The notes under the pieces: model-generated
The model's input: only the letters and a program-made list of their open reading frames with translations
Databases searched by the model: none
Told to the model about the DNA's origin: nothing
Part shown: positions 9,166 to 17,365 of the stretch, one piece after another
Numbering within the stretch: position 1 is the first letter of the stretch
Layout: each line of letters starts with the position of its first letter
Origin: GCA-2697345 sp045565015
Lineage (GTDB): Bacteria; Pseudomonadota; Alphaproteobacteria; Rhodobacterales; Rhodobacteraceae
Assembly: GCA_045565015.1 (NCBI GenBank)
Contig: JBJLGD010000039.1
Coordinates: 33,107-97,106, forward strand
DNA: 64,000 nucleotides
Direction of reading: 5' to 3'
Translations under genes and position numbers: made by a program

Positions 9166-9183
9166 ATTAATGGTAAAGATATT

Positions 9184-10347
9184 ATGTTTAACGATTCAAT
9201 GAAGTTTGATTTAGGTGAAGATGTTAGTGCGTTAAGGGATATAGTTCAAAAATGGGCGCAAGATAGATTGTCACCAATAGCGGTAGATATAGACAGAGAC
9301 AATAAATTTCCATCAGAGTTATGGAAAGAGATGGGACAGCTTGGGTTCTTGGGTGTTACTGTTGATCCAGAGTTTGGTGGTGCTGGAATGTCGTATTTAG
9401 CTCATGTTATCGTTATTGAAGAAATTGCTCGAGCTTCTGCCTCAGTATCTTTAAGTTACGGTGCGCACTCAAATTTATGTGTGAACCAGATTAACCTAAA
9501 TGGTACGGACGAACAGAAGAAAAAGTTTTTACCGAAGCTAATTTCGGGAGATCATGTTGGAGCACTAGCGATGAGCGAGTCTGGGTCAGGTTCTGATGTT
9601 GTATCAATGACGCTCAAGGCAGAAAAAAGAAATGATTACTACCGGTTAACCGGCTCGAAGTACTGGATTACTAATGGTCCAGATGCGTCGACCCTGATTG
9701 TTTATGCCAAAACATCTCCGGAAGCAGGGTCAAAGGGTATTACGGCATTCATAATAGAGAAGGATATGGTTGGTTTTAGTACTAGTGCTCACTTTGATAA
9801 ATTAGGAATGAGAGGTTCTAACACAGCTGAATTAATTTTTGATGACGTTAGAGTCCCCTTTGAAAATGTTTTGGGTCAGGAAAATAGAGGAGTAGAGGTC
9901 CTAATGTCAGGTTTAGACTTTGAACGCGTAGTCCTCGCTGGTATTGGCACGGGAATTATGGCGGCATGTATGGATGAAGTTATGCCTTATGTTTCAAGTC
10001 GAAAGCAGTTTGGTAAGCCAATTGGAAACTTTCAATTAATGCAAGGTAAAATTGCCGATATGTATACTGCTATGAATTCTGCTCGAGCTTATGTTTATGA
10101 GGTGGCAAAAGCTTGTGACAGGGGTGAGGTAACTCGTCAAGATGCAGCAGCATGCGTTCTTTACTCATCAGAGGAAGCTATGAAACAGGCGCATCAGGCC
10201 GTTCAGGCAATGGGCGGTGCTGGTTTTTTAGCAGAGTCCCCCGTTGCACGACTTTTTAGAGATGCAAAGCTAATGGAGATTGGTGCTGGGACCTCCGAGA
10301 TAAGAAGAATGTTGATTGGTCGTGAATTAGTAGAAAAAATGAACTAG
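9184..10347 (+). CDS. ivd: Isovaleryl-CoA dehydrogenase
   Basis: A 387-residue FAD acyl-CoA dehydrogenase that oxidises isovaleryl-CoA to 3-methylcrotonyl-CoA in leucine breakdown, passing electrons to ETF. Family signatures include ALAMSESGSGSDVVSM (FAD/substrate strand), YWITNGPDAS, the C-terminal RKQFGKPIGNFQLMQGKIADM and QAMGGAGFLAESPVARLFRDAK with EIGAGTSEIRRMLIGREL at the end. The role as isovaleryl- rather than short-chain acyl-CoA dehydrogenase is strongly supported by the adjacent methylcrotonyl-CoA carboxylase genes. I start at MFNDSMKFDLGED, the usual beginning in alphaproteobacteria; a start at 9151 would overlap the dyad operator candidate. Confidence 0.93.
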   Translation: MFNDSMKFDLGEDVSALRDIVQKWAQDRLSPIAVDIDRDNKFPSELWKEMGQLGFLGVTVDPEFGGAGMSYLAHVIVIEEIARASASVSLSYGAHSNLCVNQINLNGTDEQKKKFLPKLISGDHVGALAMSESGSGSDVVSMTLKAEKRNDYYRLTGSKYWITNGPDASTLIVYAKTSPEAGSKGITAFIIEKDMVGFSTSAHFDKLGMRGSNTAELIFDDVRVPFENVLGQENRGVEVLMSGLDFERVVLAGIGTGIMAACMDEVMPYVSSRKQFGKPIGNFQLMQGKIADMYTAMNSARAYVYEVAKACDRGEVTRQDAAACVLYSSEEAMKQAHQAVQAMGGAGFLAESPVARLFRDAKLMEIGAGTSEIRRMLIGRELVEKMN

Positions 10348-10376
10348 TAGATATAAGTTTTATTAGTGAGGCAAAA

Positions 10377-11981
10377 ATGAAGTTAAAAAGTTCAATATCC
10401 ATTGAGTCGGAGACGTTTAAAAGAAACCATGAGGAGAACCTCAGCTCTTTAAATTTATGCAAAGAAATAGCACAATCAGTTGCTTTGGGTGGATCTGAGA
10501 ACGCTAAGAAAAAGCATGTTTCTAGAGGAAAAATGTTACCTAGGTCTAGGATATCAAATCTCTTGGATGCTGGCTCACCATTTTTAGAAATTGGTGCAAC
10601 AGCCGCATATAATATGTATAGCAATGAATCACCCTCTGCAGGGATCATAACTGGTGTAGGTCAAATCCATGGCCAAGATATAATGGTGATTTGTAATGAT
10701 GCAACGGTGAAAGGTGGAACCTATTATCCGATGACCGTAAAAAAACACTTGAGAGCTCAAGAAATTGCGGAGGAATGCAATCTACCGTGTATTTACTTGG
10801 TAGATAGTGGTGGAGCTAATCTACCAAATCAAGACGAAGTATTTCCAGATAGGGAGCATTTTGGACGAATTTTTTACAATCAAGCTCGAATGAGTGCAAA
10901 ATCTATTCCGCAGATAGCTGTCGTAATGGGCTCGTGTACTGCCGGTGGGGCTTATGTTCCGGCAATGTCTGACATTACTATAATTGTCAAAAATCAAGGG
11001 ACAATATTTTTAGCTGGTCCTCCACTTGTAGAAGCAGCCACTGGTGAAAAGGTGACATCTGAGGATCTTGGGGGCGCGGAAGTGCATACTAGGTTGTCAG
11101 GGGTAGCGGACTATCTAGCAGAAGATGACATGCAAGCTTTGGCAATGGCTAGAAGATCCGTTGCTTCGTTTAACAGGGTAAAGCTATCATCGGTAAATTG
11201 GGAGATTCCAGAAGAACCATGTTTTGATCCAGATGAGTTATTGGGTGTAATTCCAAATGATTTAAGAACGCCTTACGATATTAGAGAGGTAATAGCCCGA
11301 GTTATTGACGGATCTCGGCTGGATGAGTTTAAGACTAATTTTGGAGAGACTTTGGTTACTGGGTTTGCACACCTAAATGGTTGTCCAGTTGGTATAATTG
11401 CAAATAATGGTGTTTTATTTTCTGAAGCTGCCCTTAAGGGCACACATTTTATTGAAATATGTTCTAGCCGAAAAATCCCGTTAATATTTATACAAAATAT
11501 TACAGGATTTATGGTTGGGAAAAAATATGAAAATGAAGGTATCGCTAAGCATGGTGCAAAGCTAGTTGCCGCAGTGGCAAATACGGCTGTTCCAAAAATT
11601 ACCTTAGTTGTTGGTGGATCTTTTGGCGCGGGTAATTATGGAATGGCAGGTAGAGCATTTCAACCAAGATTCATGTGGACCTGGCCAAACTCACGAATAT
11701 CCGTGATGGGAGGAGAACAAGCAGCAAGTGTATTAGCAAAAGTGAAACAAGACTCGCTGGAGAGATCAGGAGAAAGATGGTCGTCAGAAACTGAAGAAAA
11801 TTTTAAAAAACCTATCTTAGATATGTTTGCTGAGCAGTCGCAGCCCTTATATGCGTCTGCAAGACTTTGGGATGATGGTATAATAGATCCTCGAAAAACT
11901 CGAGAAGTGTTGAGTCTAAGTCTATCCATCTCGCTAAATGCTCTGATAGATGAAACACGTTTTGGTATATTAAGGATGTAG
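10377..11981 (+). CDS. mccB: Methylcrotonyl-CoA carboxylase, carboxyltransferase (beta) subunit
   Basis: A 534-residue carboxyltransferase of the acyl-CoA carboxylase type that moves CO2 from biotin to 3-methylcrotonyl-CoA, giving 3-methylglutaconyl-CoA. It has the two crotonase-like halves: the N half with KKHVSRGKMLPRSRI, YLVDSGGANLPNQDEVFPD and MGSCTAGGAYVPAMSD, and the C half with FIQNITGFMVGKKYENEGIAK and GGSFGAGNYGMAGRAFQPRF, a combination characteristic of MCC beta rather than propionyl-CoA carboxylase. GAGG lies five bases before the ATG... spacing is good. It follows ivd by about 30 bases and precedes the biotin-carrying alpha subunit, so they should be co-expressed. Confidence 0.95.
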   Translation: MKLKSSISIESETFKRNHEENLSSLNLCKEIAQSVALGGSENAKKKHVSRGKMLPRSRISNLLDAGSPFLEIGATAAYNMYSNESPSAGIITGVGQIHGQDIMVICNDATVKGGTYYPMTVKKHLRAQEIAEECNLPCIYLVDSGGANLPNQDEVFPDREHFGRIFYNQARMSAKSIPQIAVVMGSCTAGGAYVPAMSDITIIVKNQGTIFLAGPPLVEAATGEKVTSEDLGGAEVHTRLSGVADYLAEDDMQALAMARRSVASFNRVKLSSVNWEIPEEPCFDPDELLGVIPNDLRTPYDIREVIARVIDGSRLDEFKTNFGETLVTGFAHLNGCPVGIIANNGVLFSEAALKGTHFIEICSSRKIPLIFIQNITGFMVGKKYENEGIAKHGAKLVAAVANTAVPKITLVVGGSFGAGNYGMAGRAFQPRFMWTWPNSRISVMGGEQAASVLAKVKQDSLERSGERWSSETEENFKKPILDMFAEQSQPLYASARLWDDGIIDPRKTREVLSLSLSISLNALIDETRFGILRM

Positions 11982-12074
11982 GCTTCAAAAGAATGATAAT
12001 AATACTCTTAAAAGATTATTTGTTTGAAATAAATAAAATATCAGCTTTGATTTTTTCATTAGGGTCTGATATTT

Positions 12075-14006
12075 ATGTTTAAGAAGGTTTTGATTGCGAA
12101 CAGAGGTGAGATCGCTTGCAGAATAATTGAAACCTGCAAACGATTAGATATAAAAACAGTTTCTGTTTATTCTAGCGTCGATAGAAATGCTCGACATGTT
12201 TTATTGGCAGATGAGAGTTTTCTTATCCCAGGACCTGACCCCAGCCAAAATTATCTATCAGGACCAGAGCTAATTAAAATCGGGAAGAACTCGGGGGCTG
12301 ATGCAATACATCCTGGATACGGATTTTTATCAGAAAATTCTGAATTTGCAAAACTTGTAGAGGATAACGGTATGGTTTTTATCGGCCCCTCCCCGCAGGC
12401 AATTGAAATAATGGGCCAGAAAGATAAAGCAAAAGCATTAATGGAAAAAGTAGGAGTTCCTATTGTCCGAGGATATCATGAAAAAAGTCAATCAGAGTTA
12501 GATAAAAATGCACAACAGATTGGTTACCCAATTCTGATTAAGGCAATCGCTGGAGGCGGTGGCCGGGGTATGCGAATAGTCCAATCTGATGATCATTTTG
12601 GCGATCTTTTGAACGAGGCGAAATCAGAAGCGTTGAAATCCTTTGGAAACGATAAAGTAATTATTGAGAAATATATTGAAAAATCGAGGCACATAGAGGT
12701 TCAAATTTTCGGTGACGGTCAAAATGTGATATCCCTTTACGAACGCGATTGTAGTCTTCAACGGAGACATCAGAAAATAATTGAAGAGGCTCCTGCATTC
12801 GGCATTTCGGAACAGGAACGGGTAGCTATTTGTGAGGCGGCTATAAAAGCTGCTAAGGCAGTCGCATACAAAGGGGCGGGAACTGTTGAATTCATAGTCG
12901 ACTCATTAGATAATAAATTTTATTTTCTAGAGATGAATACAAGATTACAGGTTGAACACCCAGTTACAGAAGAGATTCTGGGCATAGATATAGTCGAGTG
13001 GCAACTAAGAGTGGCATTTGGTGAAGATTTGCCTCTCCAACAGAAAGATTTAAAGCCACGTGGTCATGCTATTGAAGCACGCATTTATGCAGAGGATATT
13101 TCTGCGGGCTTTTTGCCCTCATCTGGATTGGTTGAGAAATTAGTGTTTCCAGAAAATGTTAGAATTGATACAGGTGTTTCAGAAGGAGATCGAATTAGTA
13201 CGTATTATGATCCCATGATTGCAAAGATTACCGTTCATGCAAACAACAGAGAATTGGCTATTAATAGTCTAAAACAAGCACTGTCCAACACGCTTATTTT
13301 GGGATTAAAAAATAATTTAGAGTTTTTAGAACGTTTAATCTCTATTCCGGATTATATAAATGAAGATTTCCATACTAATACTATTGATGAAAAAATCGTT
13401 GAATTAACCACTATTAAAAGTCCACCCACGCGTATTTTAGCATTAGCCTCGTTGAGTATTTTAGGATTTCACAATGAAGAAAGTATAAATAAAATGACCG
13501 GTTTTTCTTTATGGAAAAACTCTTCAATGGAAGTAAAGTTCTTCAATGATGCGGAGTCATTTTCTGCGACTGTTGAGTTTTTAGGAGGATCGAGGTTCCT
13601 TATTAAATCTAATGATTATCAACATGAGGTAAACTTTTCAAAAAATGAATGGCAAATAGATAGTAATAAAATATTATTTAAATATTTTCAAAGCAACAAT
13701 AATTTTTGTGTTGTTTCAGATCGCAAGTATAATTTTTATATAAAAGATACTTTAAGGCCGTCAGAGGAAGATCAAAGTACTGATGACATTATTACTGCTC
13801 CCATGCCGGGAAAAATTTCTGTTATCCAAGTTAATGAAGGTGATGCAGTTAAGGTAGGGGATAGGCTAATCATTCTAGAGTCTATGAAGATGGAGCACGC
13901 TATATGTGCGCACACGGATGGATTAGTCAAAAATATTGTGATTTTACCGGATCAAAGAGTTGACGCTGGAGATTTGCTATTATCATTAGATCTGGAAACT
14001 AAATGA
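12075..14006 (+). CDS. mccA: Methylcrotonyl-CoA carboxylase, biotin carboxylase/carrier (alpha) subunit
   Basis: A 643-residue alpha subunit that carboxylates its own biotin using ATP and bicarbonate. Domains in order: biotin carboxylase N-terminal domain (FKKVLIANRGEIACRII), ATP-grasp domain with KAIAGGGGRGMRIV and EMNTRLQVEHPVTEEI, biotin carboxylase C-terminal domain, a linker domain that is poorly conserved here, and a C-terminal biotinyl domain with ESMKMEHAI; Lys605 is the biotinylated residue. The biotin would be attached by the BirA homologue encoded at 30970-31746. It has a 93-base AT-rich gap before it, longer than the other gaps of the cluster. Confidence 0.95.
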   Translation: MFKKVLIANRGEIACRIIETCKRLDIKTVSVYSSVDRNARHVLLADESFLIPGPDPSQNYLSGPELIKIGKNSGADAIHPGYGFLSENSEFAKLVEDNGMVFIGPSPQAIEIMGQKDKAKALMEKVGVPIVRGYHEKSQSELDKNAQQIGYPILIKAIAGGGGRGMRIVQSDDHFGDLLNEAKSEALKSFGNDKVIIEKYIEKSRHIEVQIFGDGQNVISLYERDCSLQRRHQKIIEEAPAFGISEQERVAICEAAIKAAKAVAYKGAGTVEFIVDSLDNKFYFLEMNTRLQVEHPVTEEILGIDIVEWQLRVAFGEDLPLQQKDLKPRGHAIEARIYAEDISAGFLPSSGLVEKLVFPENVRIDTGVSEGDRISTYYDPMIAKITVHANNRELAINSLKQALSNTLILGLKNNLEFLERLISIPDYINEDFHTNTIDEKIVELTTIKSPPTRILALASLSILGFHNEESINKMTGFSLWKNSSMEVKFFNDAESFSATVEFLGGSRFLIKSNDYQHEVNFSKNEWQIDSNKILFKYFQSNNNFCVVSDRKYNFYIKDTLRPSEEDQSTDDIITAPMPGKISVIQVNEGDAVKVGDRLIILESMKMEHAICAHTDGLVKNIVILPDQRVDAGDLLLSLDLETK

Positions 14007-14048
14007 ATCTAGGAAAAAGAGTATGACATTTTTTAGTGTTTTTGAAAG

Positions 14049-14903
14049 ATGACAAAGTCAGTAGAGATAGTTGAAGTGGGTCCTAGAGATGGTCTACAAA
14101 ATGAAGTAAAAAAAATAGATCTTCCAACAAAAGTCAAATTGATTAATCTTTTATCGACTGCAGGATTCAAAAGGATTGAGGTGGGGAGTTTTGTTAACCC
14201 TCGTTTGGTTCCTCAAATGGCGGATAGTGGTTTAGTACTTTCTAACATTAAAAGAGATCCATCTATTTCGTATGCAGTTTTAGTACCAAATAAAAGAGGT
14301 TATTTAAAAGCAAAAGAATTCTTTCCAAATGAAATAGCAGTATTTTGTAGTGCCTCTGAGGGTTTTTCAAAAGCTAATATCAATTCGAGTATAGAGGAGA
14401 GCTTAGCTCGTATTTCTGAATTTTTGGATGAAGCAAAGTCAGATGGTATGCCTGTAAGAGGTTACGTATCTTGTATTACCCATTGTCCTTTTGACGGATT
14501 AGTCCCTCCCAGCAACGTAGCTTATGTCGTTGCTCAGCTTAAAAAGCTTGGATGCTATGAAATTTCTTTAGGTGACACGTTAGGGCGGGCTTCATCAGAT
14601 CAAGTAGATAGAATGTTCAATTCTGTACTTGATGAGGTGCATGAAACACAGTTAGCTGGCCATTTTCATAACACCAGCGGTAATGCGCTTGATAACATAG
14701 GAGTATCAGTTGAAAGAGGGATAAGGGTTTTCGACTCGGCGGTTGGCGGTCTGGGCGGATGTCCCTTTGCGCCAGGAGCCCCCGGAAATGTAGCAACTGA
14801 AGATGTATTAGATTATGTTGAGAGTTTGGGTTTTGAAGCTAATCTTAATAAAGAAATTATAAATAAGGCAGGCAAATTAGCGAAAGAAATTAGAAATGTA
14901 TGA
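14049..14903 (+). CDS. mvaB: Hydroxymethylglutaryl-CoA lyase
   Basis: A 284-residue TIM-barrel lyase that splits HMG-CoA into acetyl-CoA and acetoacetate, the last CoA step of leucine degradation. Seen: EVGPRDGLQNE at the start (metal and substrate binding), the LAGHFHNTSGNAL segment with metal-ligand histidines, and GGLGGCPFAPGAPGNVATED containing the conserved catalytic Cys loop. The C-terminus is a little shorter than in some relatives. Its stop overlaps the start of the next gene by eight bases, so the two are translationally coupled. Confidence 0.94.
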   Translation: MTKSVEIVEVGPRDGLQNEVKKIDLPTKVKLINLLSTAGFKRIEVGSFVNPRLVPQMADSGLVLSNIKRDPSISYAVLVPNKRGYLKAKEFFPNEIAVFCSASEGFSKANINSSIEESLARISEFLDEAKSDGMPVRGYVSCITHCPFDGLVPPSNVAYVVAQLKKLGCYEISLGDTLGRASSDQVDRMFNSVLDEVHETQLAGHFHNTSGNALDNIGVSVERGIRVFDSAVGGLGGCPFAPGAPGNVATEDVLDYVESLGFEANLNKEIINKAGKLAKEIRNV

Positions 14904-15663
14904 AACTCTTAACTTCAAAATAGATGAACGTGGTGTAGGCTACTTGGAATTGAATAGGCCCAATAAACATAATGCAATTTCATCTATAATGATCAATGAA
15001 TTAACAATTTTATGTGATATTATTAATCGTAGTAAGGATTTAAGAGTAGTGATCTTAAGTGGTGTTGGACCATCATTTTGTGCTGGTGCTGATCTGAATT
15101 GGATGAAAGCTCAAATGGATGCTACAGCTATTCAGCGACACACTCAGGCAAGAAAATTGTCTGAAATGCTAAACAAACTCAATAAGCTTAGTAAACCAGT
15201 AATCGGCTCGCTTCATGGGAATGTTTTTGGAGGCGGTATAGGATTGGCATGTGTGTGTGACTTAGTAATTGCTTCAAAGGGAACAGTATTTGGATTTACT
15301 GAAACCAAGCTCGGACTAATCCCGGCTACAATTGGGCCTTTCGTTCTTCGAAAAATGACTGGTGCAAAAGCTAGAACGGTTTTTATGTCTAGCCGTATTT
15401 TTAAAGTGGATGAAGCGAAGGATCTTAATATTGTAAATTGGATAAATTCTGATGATTCGAGCGATAGTTTATTAGAACGCGAAATAAACGCATATCTAAA
15501 TTGCGCACCAGAAGCGGTAGCAGAAGCAAAAAGATTAGCGCTCGATATTGGAGGTGTTCCAAGTGATAGCGAATTGGATCAAGCAGTTTCAATGTTAGTG
15601 AAGCGTTGGGAGAGCGAGGAAGCGAAAAAGGGAATCATATCTTTTCTTAATAAAAAGATTTGA
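14896..15663 (+). CDS. liuC: Methylglutaconyl-CoA hydratase (enoyl-CoA hydratase family)
   Basis: A 255-residue crotonase-fold protein. LNRPNKHNAISSIM, GVGPSFCAGADLNWMK (oxyanion hole) and LHGNVFGGGIGLACVCDLVIA with FTETKLGLIPATIGPFV are the standard motifs. In this operon it is expected to hydrate 3-methylglutaconyl-CoA to HMG-CoA between the carboxylase and the lyase. The assignment as LiuC/AuH rather than a general enoyl-CoA hydratase rests on context and on the GADLNWMK signature common in this subgroup. It is the last gene of the cluster; 184 bases separate it from nuoA, with no strong terminator visible. Confidence 0.87.
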   Translation: MYETLNFKIDERGVGYLELNRPNKHNAISSIMINELTILCDIINRSKDLRVVILSGVGPSFCAGADLNWMKAQMDATAIQRHTQARKLSEMLNKLNKLSKPVIGSLHGNVFGGGIGLACVCDLVIASKGTVFGFTETKLGLIPATIGPFVLRKMTGAKARTVFMSSRIFKVDEAKDLNIVNWINSDDSSDSLLEREINAYLNCAPEAVAEAKRLALDIGGVPSDSELDQAVSMLVKRWESEEAKKGIISFLNKKI

Positions 15664-15765
15664 GCTCATTAGTATTTATCTCAAAATTTTTTTGAAACCC
15701 CTGATAAAAGTATCATTAAGTCTGATTTTTTAAAAAAAATGGGCTTATCCTGATTACCGATGTTG

Positions 15766-15841
15766 ACGACTGAGAGGGGTAGTCGTAAACAGCCTTTGGC
15801 TGCAGGGATTATTAAGCTTAATTAGTACCAATTTAGGGAGG
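15766..15841 (+). promoter_or_regulatory. nuoA leader with tandem hairpins, palindrome and ribosome-binding site
   Basis: The leader shows ACGACT/AGTCGT arms (15766-15771 and 15781-15786) around a nine-base loop, then immediately CAGCC-TTT-GGCTG (15790-15802), then a 12-base palindrome ATTAAGCTTAAT (15811-15822), and finally AGGGAGGA just before the GTG start. It is more GC-rich than the surrounding gap. It may be a structured 5' UTR that sets mRNA stability or translation of the long nuo transcript. I do not match it to a known RNA family. Confidence 0.5.
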
Positions 15842-15847
15842 ATAGCT

Positions 15848-16213
15848 GTGGACGAACTTTTGCGGAACTACTTACCTATTATGGTTTTGTTAGGCATGGC
15901 AGTTGGTCTTGGTCTATTGTTGATCTTGGCGGCATTCGTGTTAGCTGTAAGAAGACCTGATACAGAGAAAGTTTCAGCTTATGAGTGTGGTTTTGCGGCT
16001 TTTGATGATGCTCGAATGAAATTTGATGTTAGATTCTATTTAGTATCAATTCTCTTTATAATATTTGATTTAGAAATAGCATTTTTATTTCCATGGGCTG
16101 TGGCATTTAAGGACGTTGGACTTTTAGGTTTTTGGTCTATGATAATCTTCTTATTAGTTCTTACTGTTGGGTTTGCGTATGAATGGAAGAAAGGTGCCCT
16201 AGAATGGCAGTAA
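15848..16213 (+). CDS. nuoA: NADH-quinone oxidoreductase subunit A
   Basis: A 121-residue membrane subunit of complex I with three hydrophobic helices. YECGFAAFDDARMKFDVRFYLVSILFIIFDLEIAFLFPW (split here by eye into its cytoplasmic loop and second helix) is the family hallmark, with the E and D/C loop residues near the quinone site. The start is GTG, fixed by AGGGAGGA a few bases upstream. First gene of a co-directional operon extending to rnj; its stop overlaps the nuoB start by ten bases. Confidence 0.96.
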   Translation: MDELLRNYLPIMVLLGMAVGLGLLLILAAFVLAVRRPDTEKVSAYECGFAAFDDARMKFDVRFYLVSILFIIFDLEIAFLFPWAVAFKDVGLLGFWSMIIFLLVLTVGFAYEWKKGALEWQ

Positions 16214-16737
16214 ATATAGAAGCGAATATAGCAAATGTTGATAAAGATGTTGCCGCTAGAGAGTTTAATCATGAATTACAGGATAAGGGATTTATTCTAA
16301 CCTCTACTGAGAGTGTAATAAACTGGGCGCGAACTGGCTCTCTCCATTGGATGACTTTCGGTTTAGCTTGTTGTGCGGTTGAGATGATGCACACATCAAT
16401 GCCGCGCTATGATTTGGAAAGATTTGGAACTGCGCCAAGAGCGAGCCCTCGTCAATCCGATTTGATGATAGTGGCTGGGACTTTGACAAATAAGATGGCT
16501 CCTGCCTTAAGAAAAGTATACGATCAAATGCCTGAACCTAGATACGTTATTTCAATGGGCTCTTGTGCAAATGGTGGGGGATATTATCACTACAGTTATT
16601 CAGTGGTTAGAGGCTGTGACCGCATTGTACCGGTAGACTTGTATGTTCCAGGTTGTCCACCGACAGCGGAGGCGCTACTTTACGGGATCCTTCAACTTCA
16701 ACGTAAAATAAGACGTACAGGAACAATTGTAAGGTAG
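16204..16737 (+). CDS. nuoB: NADH-quinone oxidoreductase subunit B
   Basis: A 177-residue peripheral-arm subunit that holds the terminal 4Fe-4S cluster N2, which reduces quinone. The ligands are visible in GLACCAVEMMH, MGSCANGGGYY and YVPGCPPTAEAL, and the tail IRRTGTIVR is typical. I use the ATG that gives MAVNIEANI, inside the nuoA 3' end; an in-frame ATG 21 bases upstream would add MEERCPR, which is not family-like. Confidence 0.96.
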   Translation: MAVNIEANIANVDKDVAAREFNHELQDKGFILTSTESVINWARTGSLHWMTFGLACCAVEMMHTSMPRYDLERFGTAPRASPRQSDLMIVAGTLTNKMAPALRKVYDQMPEPRYVISMGSCANGGGYYHYSYSVVRGCDRIVPVDLYVPGCPPTAEALLYGILQLQRKIRRTGTIVR

Positions 16738-16747
16738 ATATAGGATT

Positions 16748-17362
16748 ATGAGTTCTGAAGGTTTAGTTAAATTAAAATCTTATATTGAAACCAAGCTCCC
16801 AGAGAGTGTTGTTTCCTCAAAACTGGTCAACGGCGAGCTAACAGTTTCGATAGTATTATCGTCATTAGTCACTTTTATGGAGTTTTTAAAAACTGATCAG
16901 CATTGTAATTTTTCAACTCTAGTTGACATTACTGTAGTGGATTATCCAAACAGAGAAAATAGATTCGAACTAGTCTACCACTATTTATCAATGTATCAGA
17001 ACCAAAGAATTAGGGTAAAAATGGAAGTCAATGAAGATCATATTGTTCCTTCTGTTGTAGATATTTTCCCCGCCTCTAATTGGTTCGAAAGAGAGATATT
17101 TGATATGTTCGGTATACTTTTTTCTGGACATCCAGATCTTAGAAGAATTTTGACCGACTATGGCTTTAAAGGACACCCACTTAGAAAGGACTTTCCTACA
17201 ACAGGCTATGTGGAATTGAGATATGATGAAGAGAAGAAACGGGTAGTTTATGAGCCAGTCGAATTAGTACAAGAATATAGACAGTTTGATTTCATGTCAC
17301 CTTGGGAAGGAGCAGAATATATTTTGCCTGAAAACCAAGTTAATAAAGATTCTGAAGGATAA
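16748..17362 (+). CDS. nuoC: NADH-quinone oxidoreductase subunit C
   Basis: The 204-residue 30-kDa-type subunit of the complex I connecting module; it carries no cofactor. The signature EREIFDMFGI followed by HPDLRRILTDYGFKGHPLRKDFP-like sequence (residues about 115-150) identifies it, and the C-terminal RQFDFMSPWEGAEY is conserved in alphaproteobacteria. NuoC and NuoD are separate genes here, not fused as in enterobacteria. Ten bases separate it from nuoB and three from nuoD. Confidence 0.95.
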   Translation: MSSEGLVKLKSYIETKLPESVVSSKLVNGELTVSIVLSSLVTFMEFLKTDQHCNFSTLVDITVVDYPNRENRFELVYHYLSMYQNQRIRVKMEVNEDHIVPSVVDIFPASNWFEREIFDMFGILFSGHPDLRRILTDYGFKGHPLRKDFPTTGYVELRYDEEKKRVVYEPVELVQEYRQFDFMSPWEGAEYILPENQVNKDSEG

Positions 17363-17365
17363 TCC

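Noticed and set aside
15664..15765. Intrinsic terminator after the leucine cluster
   Set aside because: The only dyad (15681-15695) is entirely A/T and is not followed by a T-run.
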